Source: Xenoacremonium recifei (lineage: Eukaryota; Ascomycota; Sordariomycetes; Hypocreales; Nectriaceae). Taken from it: a stretch of DNA of 64,000 bases. Shown piece by piece: positions 1 to 10,356 of this stretch. The notes under the pieces are model-generated. The model saw only the letters and a list, made by a program, of their open reading frames with translations, was not told where the DNA came from and did no database searches. The translations under genes and the position numbers were made by a program. The number at the start of each line of letters is the position of its first letter. Positions within the stretch are counted from its first letter, which is position 1. The stretch lies in NCBI GenBank assembly GCA_012184525.1, contig WOFQ01000045.1, positions 62,001 to 126,000 on the forward strand. The letters are read 5' to 3'.

Positions 1-371
1 AATGACGATTTGTACAATACGACACTGTATACGGGAGCAGGAGTCATGGCGTTACGGACCAGGACGGGACTATACCGAGATCGTTCAGCCTTCTAGAAAC
101 GGCTTCCAGAGCGACGAGAGAATTACCATGTGTATCATCAATCCAACTCATACCCCCGCCACTGCTACCCAACAACGTAGCAAACACCGCAACTCTCCAG
201 AACGTGCCGCATCATCATGTACCGCCGAGTCCTCCTCCTCCTCCTCAACTCAGTGATAAGGCAGCCCAGTCCTATTCATCCGATCTCTTCTCAAATCGCG
301 ACGGTTACGCCCTGATTCAAGAGCCTCCTCGTCCCCGACCACATTACTGGCAGCTGCAGACATGCCTCTGA
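1..371 (+). CDS. possible 3' end of an upstream gene (partial)
   Basis: The frame read from base 3 has a stop at 3-5 and is then open to a TGA at 369-371. Its product is rich in proline and histidine, with a five-proline run and a C-terminal part that looks protein-like (short pieces SDLFSNRDGY and PRPRPHYWQLQ). A splice acceptor such as the AG at 39-40 would be needed to enter this frame after the early stop. The other two plus frames are also open for part of the stretch: one ends at 94-96 and the other at 254-256. The frame choice is therefore uncertain. No family was recognised. It could equally be the untranslated tail of a gene lying to the left. Confidence 0.28.
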
Positions 372-756
372 ATGATGACGTCTCCCTGGTTGGCCTGTGT
401 ATTCCCAGCCCTATGACAGTGATTCACTGTAAAGGTGAGCGCGAATGTGAGAGCCGCAGCCATGGCTCCAGCCCCCGATTTTCAAAAGTCGACGTCGAGC
501 GCATTGTTGTTTTCTCTGAACACACAATATTTTTGTTATTTTTGTGCCTTGTCTGGTTGTGTTCTGGAAAGACGTTGTCAGAAGAACATCACATCGAACT
601 CATATCAACCCCGTGTATCCGCCTCATAACTAGTTGAGCTGCACTTGAAGCGGATTTCTTTTCTTTTCACTTGGAATACGCATTCAGCGCTTTCGCCGTC
701 AGAGTTGTGTATCTTCTCAAGCTTCAAAGAACGGCGCTGCGCCTGCGCAACTCATC
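372..756. other. intergenic region / 5' leader of the coiled-coil gene
   Basis: No convincing gene is visible in these 385 bp. Short open frames exist on the plus strand but have no protein-like composition. The stretch presumably holds the promoter and leader of the gene starting at 757. No clear TATA box was found. Confidence 0.5.
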
Positions 757-2688
757 ATGTCAAACATACGAACAAACCAGAAGCGCGACTCTGGCGTTGC
801 GATCTTTGCGACTCAGCAACAGCTTGAAGCAGCTCCAGGCAGTCCTGGTCTTCTGAGCCTTCTTCTCAAACCCAAGACAAAGACCGGTTCTCCTACGCCG
901 CGTGCTGTTCCGACGATTCAGGTCCAACCGCCTTCTACGATGAGTACACCCACGGAGACGCCCCTCGCGTTCTACCTCCCTACGGAAGAGGGCGAAGCCC
1001 CTGAGATTCGAGCGCGATCACCAGTGCCGCTGAAGGAACACGCTATTACTGCTTTTGATATCGGCCAGAACGGACGCCGGGCGAAACCTGGCTTGCTAGA
1101 TACTCGGGATTTTCCCCCAGTGTTCTCGGAGAGCGTCAGCCCACCGGCCTTCCTCCCTCCCATCCACAAGAAGAACGGCCTGGCTATTCCACAAGCGAAG
1201 GAGTCTATTCTCCCTAACAGCAACAACCTACCAGTCCATCTTGCAGGCGATGCGCTCTTCAGTAGAGATCGACGACCAGAGAAGCCCAAGACCAAGTTCG
1301 GCAAGACACTCATCGTCTCCGATCAGAGCGCTTCTCCCTCCCCAGGCGTGCCCAAGAAGTCCAACGAATCAGCCCACGTCGCCGTCTCATCGGACCCTAC
1401 TACCGTCTCAGGGACGTCCGACGGGAAAGCCGGGGATGGCAGCTTCCAAACCGGACCTGCCATCAACCCGAACAGATTCGCTGGCCTTGTGGTAAGTACA
1501 TGCCCCCTTCTGAGCCTCACATTCCAACATCTAACACAAAGTCAGCCCTCGGAGATCAATTTCAAGAAGCCGTCGCAGGCTCAGAAGCCTTCAACTGCGC
1601 AGACTAGAGACCCCAACACTCCGAGACGTATCCAGCGCGATGACTTCACCAAACTCAAGCCCGCCCTCATCGAAAAGGAGGCCAATCCCAACCTGCGCAA
1701 ATACCCTCCCCCCAGCGGCGCTCTCTATCCTGCTTCCGCCGCCATCTTCACCCAACCACCCCTCATCTCGCGCGCCAAATTCCTGGATCTTGAGCGTGTA
1801 GTCGACCAATACAGTGCCGAGACGGCCAAGCTCACAACCGCCGTGGCAGAATGTGGCGCCTCCCGCGACGAGACCTACGAAGCCGCCATGGTCATCCAAG
1901 ACGCCCTCGAAAAGGAGCGCGCCCGCCTCGACAACCTGCGCTTCAATCTCACGCCCTCCAAGTCCCGCGACGGCCGTCCTAAGCCCCGAAACTCGCGCGA
2001 GGCCGCCACCCTGCGCCGGCTAGAGCGCTCAATCGCCGATCTGGAAGTCCAACTCGCGGAGAAGTACAAGCAAACCTGCCTGCACACCGCCCACCTCCAA
2101 GGCCTCATCGCCGGCGCCAATGCCGCTCATCCTTCAACCTTCGCCCAGCAGCGCGATATCCCTTCTCACAAGACCACCCTTCTCCACGAGACAGGCGTCA
2201 TACCGAAACCGCTGGATCGCCACGCCTTCGCCGCACACAACCGCCACCACGTCCACACCGCCCGCGGCACCGCACCAATGCACACCCTCATCGACGACGC
2301 GCACATGGCCTTCCCAGCCGCCTACAAAGAAGCCTTCTTCGCGCCCTGGGGCAGCGGCGGCGGCGACATCCCCCGCGAACCCGTCGACCGCGCGCGCGAG
2401 CAACTCGAGTGCGACGACGCGCCGAAGCAGCCCCTATTCCGCCAGTGGGAGCTCAGCGCGCGCGAAGCCACTCGGCGCCGCGCTGCGAGTCCCGTGCCTG
2501 CGTGGTTCGCGCACTTTAAGCATCCGGGATTCGTTCACGATGCTGAGGCTGCGCCGGTGGACAACTACAACGCTTTGAAGAAGCGCTTGGCAGAGGACGA
2601 GGAGCGCATGGCTGTGCCAGGATTTGAAACGTTTGCGAAGGCCGTTGAGAAGGCCAAGGCTGCTGCTGCGGCGGCCGCGGCCGCGTAG
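757..2688 (+). CDS. hypothetical coiled-coil protein, one 54-nt in-frame intron
   Basis: Two exons are proposed, 757-1491 and 1546-2688, giving about 625 aa. The intron 1492-1545 has donor GTAAGT, branch point CTAAC (1531-1535) and acceptor TCAG. It is 54 nt long with no stop, so the unspliced frame also reads through as 643 codons. The N-terminal half is low-complexity, rich in Pro, Ser and Lys. Residues around 330-440 contain a predicted coiled coil with heptad-like Leu, Glu and Arg pairs. The C-terminal third is His/Ala/Arg rich and ends in a run of nine alanines. No catalytic motif or known domain was recognised. The start ATG is the first in frame after a leader. Third-position G/C bias in the second half supports real coding. 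Function unknown; possibly a cytoskeletal or scaffold protein, but that is a guess. Confidence 0.75.
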   Translation: MSNIRTNQKRDSGVAIFATQQQLEAAPGSPGLLSLLLKPKTKTGSPTPRAVPTIQVQPPSTMSTPTETPLAFYLPTEEGEAPEIRARSPVPLKEHAITAFDIGQNGRRAKPGLLDTRDFPPVFSESVSPPAFLPPIHKKNGLAIPQAKESILPNSNNLPVHLAGDALFSRDRRPEKPKTKFGKTLIVSDQSASPSPGVPKKSNESAHVAVSSDPTTVSGTSDGKAGDGSFQTGPAINPNRFAGLVVSTCPLLSLTFQHLTQSQPSEINFKKPSQAQKPSTAQTRDPNTPRRIQRDDFTKLKPALIEKEANPNLRKYPPPSGALYPASAAIFTQPPLISRAKFLDLERVVDQYSAETAKLTTAVAECGASRDETYEAAMVIQDALEKERARLDNLRFNLTPSKSRDGRPKPRNSREAATLRRLERSIADLEVQLAEKYKQTCLHTAHLQGLIAGANAAHPSTFAQQRDIPSHKTTLLHETGVIPKPLDRHAFAAHNRHHVHTARGTAPMHTLIDDAHMAFPAAYKEAFFAPWGSGGGDIPREPVDRAREQLECDDAPKQPLFRQWELSAREATRRRAASPVPAWFAHFKHPGFVHDAEAAPVDNYNALKKRLAEDEERMAVPGFETFAKAVEKAKAAAAAAAAA

Positions 2689-3751
2689 TTGCAGACAATG
2701 GCTTTGCGTGGTGGTCCCAAAGGGGTATATAACAGTGTGTTCAGGGGCTTGTTTTCTTTGTTAGTGTTTTAGGAGTTTTGGAGTCCGCAGGAAGATACCC
2801 AGCTAGAAGAACCTTCAACAGGTTTCCAGCCAGCTCTCGATAGTACCTACGTAATTAGTTGCACTTGGAAAGGTGCTCAACTGTTGTGAATTGAATACAC
2901 TCCTTTGACTACACAAACATCTCACGCTCGACAGACATGTATCACAAGAGACGAAACCTTCACTGGGCAGCTGACGTCCGAGGAGAATTCGCACTGCTGC
3001 GGGTATCATTTGAGTCTTCCCATCTCATAGCTGCAGAGCCAAACCTCCCTCCTTTTCATCCATGCCTGTTCATAATCATTGATTGCGTCGGTCATTGCCC
3101 CTGCTTCCCTATCATCAACTCCTTGCCAGTAAACTTCCCTGCGGGCTGGTTCCCTCGCAGCCTCCTCAGCCATGACCAAACACTTTTCGACGAGTAAATT
3201 CAAGCAGCGTATTGTTGTTCTTGTTCTTGTTGTTCTTTGTTGTATGCTGAGCAACCAATTTCAAGCCCGACCCCTTTCCCCGTGCCTGGCTGGCAGTCAA
3301 TCAAAACCCCTTCCCATCATGCACTCCGTGTATAATTTTTGTCGCTCCTTTTTTTAGTTGCTTTTCGATCGCAATGGTATCATTCTCGCAAAAGATCCTC
3401 CCGCCAGAGCTCTGAGGGATATCTGTCTTAACCGTCGCCAAGGGTATTCTTTGGGTTCTTTTTTTCGAGTCCTCCGCTTTTCATCTCGTTGGGTATAGTG
3501 AGTCGACATCAAGTCATCAGGAACCCATCCTCTCCTCCAAAAACCAGCACCATAAAACACAAAACGATAACGTCGATAAAATCCGCACAAAAACAAATGC
3601 ATTCGAAAACAAGCGCACTGCAATGGAAATGAAAAACATAGCAAGCAAGACGTAAAAGCCGACCGATGCAGAAAGTAGACGTTCCAGGGTATTTTACGCC
3701 AGGGTATATCCAGCCGGGGTATTTGCATGTAGAGATTCTAACACGGGGAAT
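2689..3751. other. intergenic region between convergent genes
   Basis: About 1.06 kb separate the 3' ends of the coiled-coil gene (+) and the KH gene (-). It should hold both 3' UTRs and terminators. It has T-rich and A-rich stretches, for example around 3220-3360. The open frames here (for example 3354-3728, minus) have no protein-like composition and I do not call them. Confidence 0.5.
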
Positions 3752-6700
3752 CTAACGGAATGGCCCAATCGGGCCGGGGTATCCTGAATTGAGTGAATGA
3801 GAAGTGGAAGGCCGCCCGCTGTCGCCAGACGCGCGGGCGCTATGGCGAGGCGTGATGTCGCCGGGTTGGGGAATCGCCAACTTGTTGTCGACGTGGTTGC
3901 TGATGGGCCGAGGAGCCCAGGGGTTGTCGTCCTCTGGAAGGTTCACGCCACTGTCGTTCCAGGGGTTTCGGTCCGCGTTGAAGCTACGGGTCGATTCGAT
4001 CGAGATGAGCGACGACTTCGACACGTTGCTGGAGCCCTTGAAGAAGGTGCCGTTGGCAGAGTGTGAGCTGTTCTTTCGGCGGTCCAGGAAAGACGAGATC
4101 GACGTCATGCTACCGGGCTTGCGCAGTCGATCCAGGATGCTACTACGCTCACGAGCAACCTCGTCACCAAAGGCAGCCTTAACGGGCGAGTCAGTCGAAA
4201 CCGCCGTGGGGGCGTGCTGCAACAGCTTCGAGTCGAAGTACTGGAGCGAGTCTTCAAACGAGTCCGACTTGGGTCGAGGGAGAGAGCCCTTAACAACGTT
4301 GACCTCGGCTACCGAAGTCGCAAACTGGGCCTGGAGAAATTCCATGGCATCGCGAAGACCGCCAGCGTTGTTCCGCGTAAAGCCCCAGAGAAGCGTCACG
4401 GTCGGCTTCCCGTCCTCGCTGAGTTCGTCGGGGTTCTGGTGAACCGTCACTTCGACTTCGTACTGGTTCTTGAGCTTGGGGACGAGGTCGTGGGCAAACT
4501 CGGGCGATTCGAGGAACTTGATGAGCTCGGGACCACGGACAAGGACAAGCTCGTGCTTGTCGGGGACCATGCCCAGGAACTCGTCAACGCAGTGAGGGAC
4601 CTGCCATTGAGGACCCGTCACCGTGACTTCATCGCTGGCCTGCTCCGTGCTGGGGAAGTTGATCTTGCACTTGTACTTTTGTTCCAACTCGTCGATCTCG
4701 GGCAGGCGAGCAATAAGCTGACGGTGATAGAGACGATCGACATTGACAATCTGAGACGTGTACTCAGAGTCCTGAAAGAGGCTGTTAACCAGGAAGAAGG
4801 AAGGAAGAACCCGGTTGCCAAAACTCACGGCACGGTCCACCATCTCCAGGATCTCGTTCTTGACAGCATCGAGATTCTGTGCATTTCGAGCTGGAGTGCG
4901 GCAGATGACATTGTCCACCTTGACATCATCCTCTTCGCGTCCCATACCACCTATACAACTGTCAGATTAAACTCTCAAAAGGGTCCAGAGATTCAGCATA
5001 CCTCTGTCCATGGCGTTGGAAAACTTGACAAACACCGAGTGCTTCTTCATGATTCGCTGGATATGCTGGCCGCCAATGCCGATGATTCGCTTGTGGTACT
5101 GGTCCGGGACGTGGAAAGAAATCGAGGCAGGCATCTCTTGTTCAACGAGAGTGAGACCTTGCTTCATAGACTCGTAGGTGCCAGCCATGACATCAATGTT
5201 GAAGTTGTACTCGTTGAAGCCGTCGAACATGATCTGAACGCTGCCTGTTTCCGGTTAGCAAAATGGCCCATATTTACGTGGTTCACGACGTACTCTGGCC
5301 CATAATCTTGTTGATCTTGCCATTCTTCTTGCCGCTGACAAACTCCTTGTGCTCATTGGCGAGTTCGATCTTGACTCTGATCTGGAACTGCGTAGCCTGG
5401 AGGACCATTGGGAGTTCGGAGATAACCGCCAAAGCAGACTTGACGGCATCATCGGATCCGGTGACAGTGAAAGACATCTTGTCAAACGACACATCCGCGT
5501 CGGAATTGGCACAAATATCCCCAAGCATCGTCCTGATATCAGCCGGAGAAGGAACTTGTCGCGAGTCGTATTGCGTGAGGTACCATCCAGCACTGTAGAA
5601 TTGACCAGCCTAGAGCGATAATGCATCAGCCCACAATACTCAAAATACTTTCAGTAAACGTCTTTTCTTACCAGAGACATTATCTCTCGCACGGTCCGCT
5701 CAACATGGAGACCCTCGCTGCCCTGGACTCTAGCCAAGTTGCGTTGACTAGCAAGATGGGGGAACATGATGTATGTGCCATTGGCCTCCAGAATCTTTTG
5801 AATCTTGTCCAGACGACCAAGCATGATGCTATCAATCTTGGCCGCAGGAATAGTCACATCCTTAACGTAGAGCCGGAGGCGCTGGGCTGTTTCATGTAGC
5901 TTGCCCTTGGCTAGCTCAATGGCTTGCGGGGTTTCGCCGGTGATGAATACGTCGTTGGGATCACGGCGGTGGCTTGCCGGGGGACAGTATCGGTACATCT
6001 GCGAGAACGATGGCGGGAAGTAGATGGCAGTCCCCGTGGACGACTCGATGAGCTTGATGTTCTTCCGGTGCCGACCACAAATGAGCTGGTGGCAAGAAAG
6101 ATCGAGCCGGGTACTATCGACAATGCGGCCAAGCTAGGCGAGAGTCAGAACCTGACGGTAGACAGGGGAATACGAGAAGGCTTACGAGAGTATCAATATG
6201 GATGAGCACTCGGGCTTTGGCATGTTCGGAGGCCAGAATGTCGCCGTAAATAGCAACTCTCCATCGCTGGTCTATCCGTGCCTCAGCATCACCCGTCATG
6301 CCATCCACCACTGGCGTCAGCTTGGGGCCGAGGAGGAAGATGTCGACACCGCAATACGTCGAGATAGAGTCGAGAGTGTCGGTCACGACCTTCTTGAGGG
6401 CCCCCGCAGGGTGGTCACAGACGAGTTCGCCGTCGACGTCGATCGTGGTACAACGCTACGGGGTAATGTTAGAGCGAGCTCTCAAATCACACCATGTCAG
6501 AATTTCAAGAGGCTTTGGGTCAGACATACGAGCGAGATGGGGGTATCATTCAAAATGGTTTCTCGGCTCTTGTTGACCAGCTCGGGAGGTCCCGAGAGGC
6601 AGACGGTGGTGACCTGACCCCTCCCATTCTTGGGGGTGGTGGTGAGAACGAAGGCCTCGATAGGCAGCGGCCCAGTGGAGAGATCGTGGCACAGGTTCTG

Positions 6701-7036
6701 TAGTTTGGCCAGGTTTTGCTTATGGACCGGCAGTTCATGAATCTCGACGTCGTCCGGCGCGTCCTCGGGGTGTGTCCATCGTAGAACCGCATCAGTGGTG
6801 GCATGCAGGATGTCCTCGGTGTCAGGCCCGACCAGGTCAGAGGTGAAGGGCACGTTGAAGCAGTGGTGAATCAGTGCATCGGCCGCCTGAGGGTTGGCCA
6901 AGGGCTGGCCTGGTTGGGCAACGTTCTTGGGCTGGTTGAGGGCATTCATGGGCATGTTGGGGCCAGGCCGGCCCATTCCTCCAAAGTTGGGGCTCATCCT
7001 CTCCGGCCAATGACGCATGTTTGCCAGCTTGTTCAT
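3752..7036 (-). CDS. multi-KH-domain RNA-binding protein
   Basis: Seven coding exons can be traced: 7036-6530, 6455-6186, 6133-5672, 5609-5294, 5244-5002, 4950-4829 and 4771-3752. They give about 979 aa. All introns are GT-AG and phases match across every junction. The last one (4772-4828, 57 nt: donor GTGAGT, branch GTTAAC, acceptor TTTCAG) is in frame and stop-free, so it is easily missed. KH-like modules recur. The clearest has the GIGG loop near residues 574-577, followed by QHIQRIMKKH. Another carries GRHRKN near 280, and a third follows the last intron (RLYHRQLIARL). The C-terminal ~200 residues are Ser/Asn/Pro rich and disordered. KH proteins of this size in fungi bind mRNA, like the yeast YLL032C and Scp160/vigilin groups; the exact orthology is not certain. 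The start ATG at 7036 begins MNKLANMRHW; a downstream ATG at residue 7 is an alternative. Confidence 0.88.
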
Positions 7037-7239
7037 GATGCGGATATCGAGGCAGCGTTGACGTCGTCGGTCGGGGTTTGGATCCTCTCTCTCCTTGTAA
7101 GTCGCCTGGAGGGAGAGCGAGCTGGCGTGACTTGACGTTGGGCCGGAGCTGGGACGTGGACAGAAGAGCAGGTGCCAGACGAGGAAGACGGGACCTGGAG
7201 CGGAGGTTATGCCGGAGGGAGAGCGGAGGGCAGGCGAAA

Positions 7240-7480
7240 GACGACTGGGAAAAGACGGGGGGGGGCAAGAGAAGAGAAAATGGGTATCTTGACGAAGAAA
7301 AACCAGAATGGGATCGGGGAGGGGAGGGGGAGAAGGGGGAGGGAAGAAGTAAAGAAAGATGGTGACGGCTCTTTCCAGGATTTGGCTGGCAAGAGGATGA
7401 GGAGGAGAGGAGCAGTGGAGGTGATGGATTGGAAGACCAGCAGGGAAGCAGAGGGAAGGACGATGGTCAGGGCCGACGTC
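7240..7480 (-). promoter_or_regulatory. CT-rich promoter/leader tract of the KH gene
   Basis: Read on the minus strand this is a long pyrimidine-rich stretch (on the plus strand, runs of G and A including seven Gs at about 7259-7266). It lies 200-450 bp before the KH start codon. CT-rich tracts near transcription starts are typical of highly expressed filamentous fungal genes. The role is inferred from position and composition. Confidence 0.45.
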
Positions 7481-8089
7481 GACGGTACAGGCACAGGTAC
7501 AGGTACAAGTGCGAGGATGGATGCCGCACCTCGATCAGGGCCGCTCCAGTGGGTTGCGGGCTGCTGTGCTGACCAGGACTGGGGCTCAGGCGAAGCGGAA
7601 GCGGTACCGAGTACTTTAGAGCAGCTGGTCTCCCGCACAAAACGTGGGTCTTCACCCAAAGGCCCACGTACCAGCGACCTCAGCGATGGCTCTCGAAAGG
7701 CCCCGGCTCGCTCCCGTCGTTCACTGGGCTCAACCATCGGGAAGTACAAGCTACCTGCGATCTTCGGATCCTCTAGTCCTCCCCATCCAGCACGGAAAGC
7801 CACCAGGAAGCCACCTCCAACAAGGTCACGAACAGCCGCGAGCAACTCAGAACATCAGGGTGGAATTGACTCGCCCAGACCATCACGAGGAATTACAATG
7901 GGGGCCCTTCGCTGGGGACGCTGCAGCCGGCCATCCGAGTCCCTGAAGTGAGCCTGTCAGAGGAGGTCTGCCGACTCGGACTCGCTGGAATCCTTGCGTC
8001 TCGTCTGCTGAGCTCGCTGGAGCGCGCCGCGATGCCCTAAAGCTGCAGCCGAGTCCGCTGCGTTCCAATGGAGTGGAGTGAGCTCAGCG

Positions 8090-8128
8090 CTCACCTCAGT
8101 GGCTCACCTCAGTGGCTCACCTCAGTGG
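8090..8128. repeat. three tandem copies of a 13-bp unit
   Basis: The unit CTCACCTCAGTGG is repeated exactly three times, at 8090-8102, 8103-8115 and 8116-8128. It is followed by a diverged CAGTGAGTGGG piece. It lies in non-coding DNA about 1 kb upstream of the KH gene. Confidence 0.9.
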
Positions 8129-8149
8129 GCAGTGAGTGGGCGGTCCCAG

Positions 8150-8198
8150 GGCTGGCTGGCTGGCTGGCTGGCTGGGACGGGCTGGGCTGGGCTGGGTG
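8150..8198. repeat. GGCT and GGGCT microsatellites
   Basis: Six GGCT tetramers run from 8150. They are followed by three GGGCT-type pentamers up to about 8198. Simple sequence repeat in non-coding DNA. Confidence 0.9.
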
Positions 8199-10356
8199 GA
8201 GTCGTCCCGGTGCCAGGTTCAGCCATTATGAGACGGGGACTGCCACTGGGACTGGGCTGCTTGGCTGACATGGAAGCAGCACAAGCCCTATCACGCACTA
8301 ACAACGCCCGCTAGCTTCGGGCGGGGGAGCCGCCTGCGCTGGTACCGTACCGTCATCTTGGATGCTAGTGGCTCGATGTCCATCCATGACACGGAGGCCT
8401 CGGAGGGTATAAGATGTCCGACATCCATAACACAGTGAGCAAGACCATGAGTACAGGGAGCTGCTATAGGTGAAGACAGTGGTCACCGAGGGGCAGCACA
8501 GCACAGCATGATCCGCGTACAGCATCGTCTCCCCTTGGCTTCATCTTCATGGCGGGCATCCACGCCGAGACCTAGGGCAGGTAAGGTATCGCTGCCGCAT
8601 CCCAGTCGATAGCGTGTCTAGCTTGGTCAGAGCTTCGCCATGTGACTTGTGGTCTGAGCAGGGCACATCGCAACGACAACGAGATCCCTGAGAGAACGGC
8701 ACTTGGCGGTTAGTGCAGAATCTCGTCTGTAATAGAGTGCCTCCCAAGACGGTGATGCGTCCATTGACAGGACTCTAAGACATACAAGCTTTGCGGGCTC
8801 ACAGGGTGCATCCATTGCCGAAGTTATGGATTACGTTACGATTCACGCCGCCCACCCAACTGCCCAACAAGCCACCACCAACCAAACAATTGCCTGAGGC
8901 GTTACGCCTATAATAATGCAATTCGCTTTTTGAATCCTGTCAGTCCTGGAAGAACCTCAATTATGCTTCTCTGGGTGGCCAATTGGTGGTCTTGAGTCAG
9001 ACACTTGACAAGCCCCTGGATCCCGCGTCCCGTGTTGCGGCCCAGCATCAGGCGCCTCAGTTCCTTGCTCCAGTACCCGAAGTACCGATACGGGAGTCAA
9101 TATCCCAGTGTCATGCCTCTCTGTGGACAGATTGACTCCAGCCACCAAATATCAAGACTCGCTCACGGGTCTTGTCACGATAGACTTACAAACACTGTCT
9201 TCGCCTCAGTTGCCCGTTCGGTTTTCTCGATTTGAGCAACGCCGAATTGCCTCCATGGATCACGAAGGAGCGGCTTACGAGTCGCTCCCATACCCTATCA
9301 ATCCTCGCCCTGTGGTTGGCTTACATTGCGACGCCTCTCAACCCTTGCCTCGTGTGGGAAGTATTTTATAAGCAGCATGACATCTCGAGACATGCCTCAT
9401 CAGATTATCGGCTTTTGAGCCCTATCAAGACGTGCAAGCAAGCATTGCGCTAGTAGGGGTGACATGGTCCTGCCATCTGTCTATCTCTCCTGATCTCCCG
9501 GCAGATCTTGACCATTTGAATCTACATCCAGGAACGCCCCCCGGCCGGCTCTAGATAAGCTGCGCGCCAACTGTCGCTGTGTGTCTGCAAAAAATAGTGC
9601 AGTTTTACGGCATTTATCTGTCGACATGGCCTGCTCCGTTGATAGAGGAGATCTCCGCTTCGCTAATCTCTTCTCAAACGACGGTTTGCTGTCCTCATGG
9701 TTGACCTATGAAGCCACTGCGTATGGGACTTGCGGGACGATCCTCGACTAAACTGGCAAAAACCAGCTCCCATCGCCAATGCAAGAATAATGTGGGAGAG
9801 TGACCTCATCGTGTGTCCGAATGCTCCGCGAATTCCGTAGATCAGACCCCCGAGCCCCTCTAAATCCATGAGCGCCAAATCTGCCCGCCCATGAACGTTT
9901 TTCCTGTTATGGACACCTCAGGACTTTTACTCTGTACTGAAGTTCTTGCCATCATGAAATGACTGCCTCCAAGGTAGCAGATTTGTCTTATAATATCAGG
10001 TGCTTAAGGAATGCTGATGGCTTTTCCCCAATTATCATCTCGGCTATGCCTCAGCCTACCCCCTCGCTACTCCTATTCTCACAGTAAAATCGTTGTAAAA
10101 GCACATGGAATGCAGAATCAACCTGAGTTTTCTTCTTGTTCCGGTTTCCGGTCTAATAATAGTTATGGTCATTACAATGCGGCCCATCAAAAATCCCGTA
10201 AGAGACTCCAGCTCCTAAAAACCGTACCCTCCAAAACCATGGCCAGGTATCTTATGTACAACCAGGGTACGCCCAAGACTCCTCAAATGCTGATAACAAC
10301 TGGACTCCATCGACATACTCCGCCAGATGACAATCCGCTCAGTAGAGCATCCGCAA

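Larger units (their letters stand above)
7037..10356. other. long intergenic region
   Basis: About 3.3 kb lie between the KH gene start and the 3' end of the 846-aa gene, both on the minus strand. I see no supported gene. It contains the CT-rich leader, a short ACAGGT-type repeat (7486-7508), two tandem repeats near 8.1 kb, and several GTAC-rich palindromic motifs (8341-8350, 9073-9091). A frame at 9232-9453 (+) has a hydrophobic middle but no ATG start, so it is not called. The stretch 9500-10350 is AT-richer and featureless. Confidence 0.5.

Noticed and set aside
4214..5305. 363-codon plus-strand frame opposite the KH gene
   Set aside because: Crosses introns of the KH gene and mirrors its coding exons; composition artefact.
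9232..9453. 74-codon plus frame with a hydrophobic middle
   Set aside because: Begins at TTG, no ATG, no splice partners, no family resemblance.
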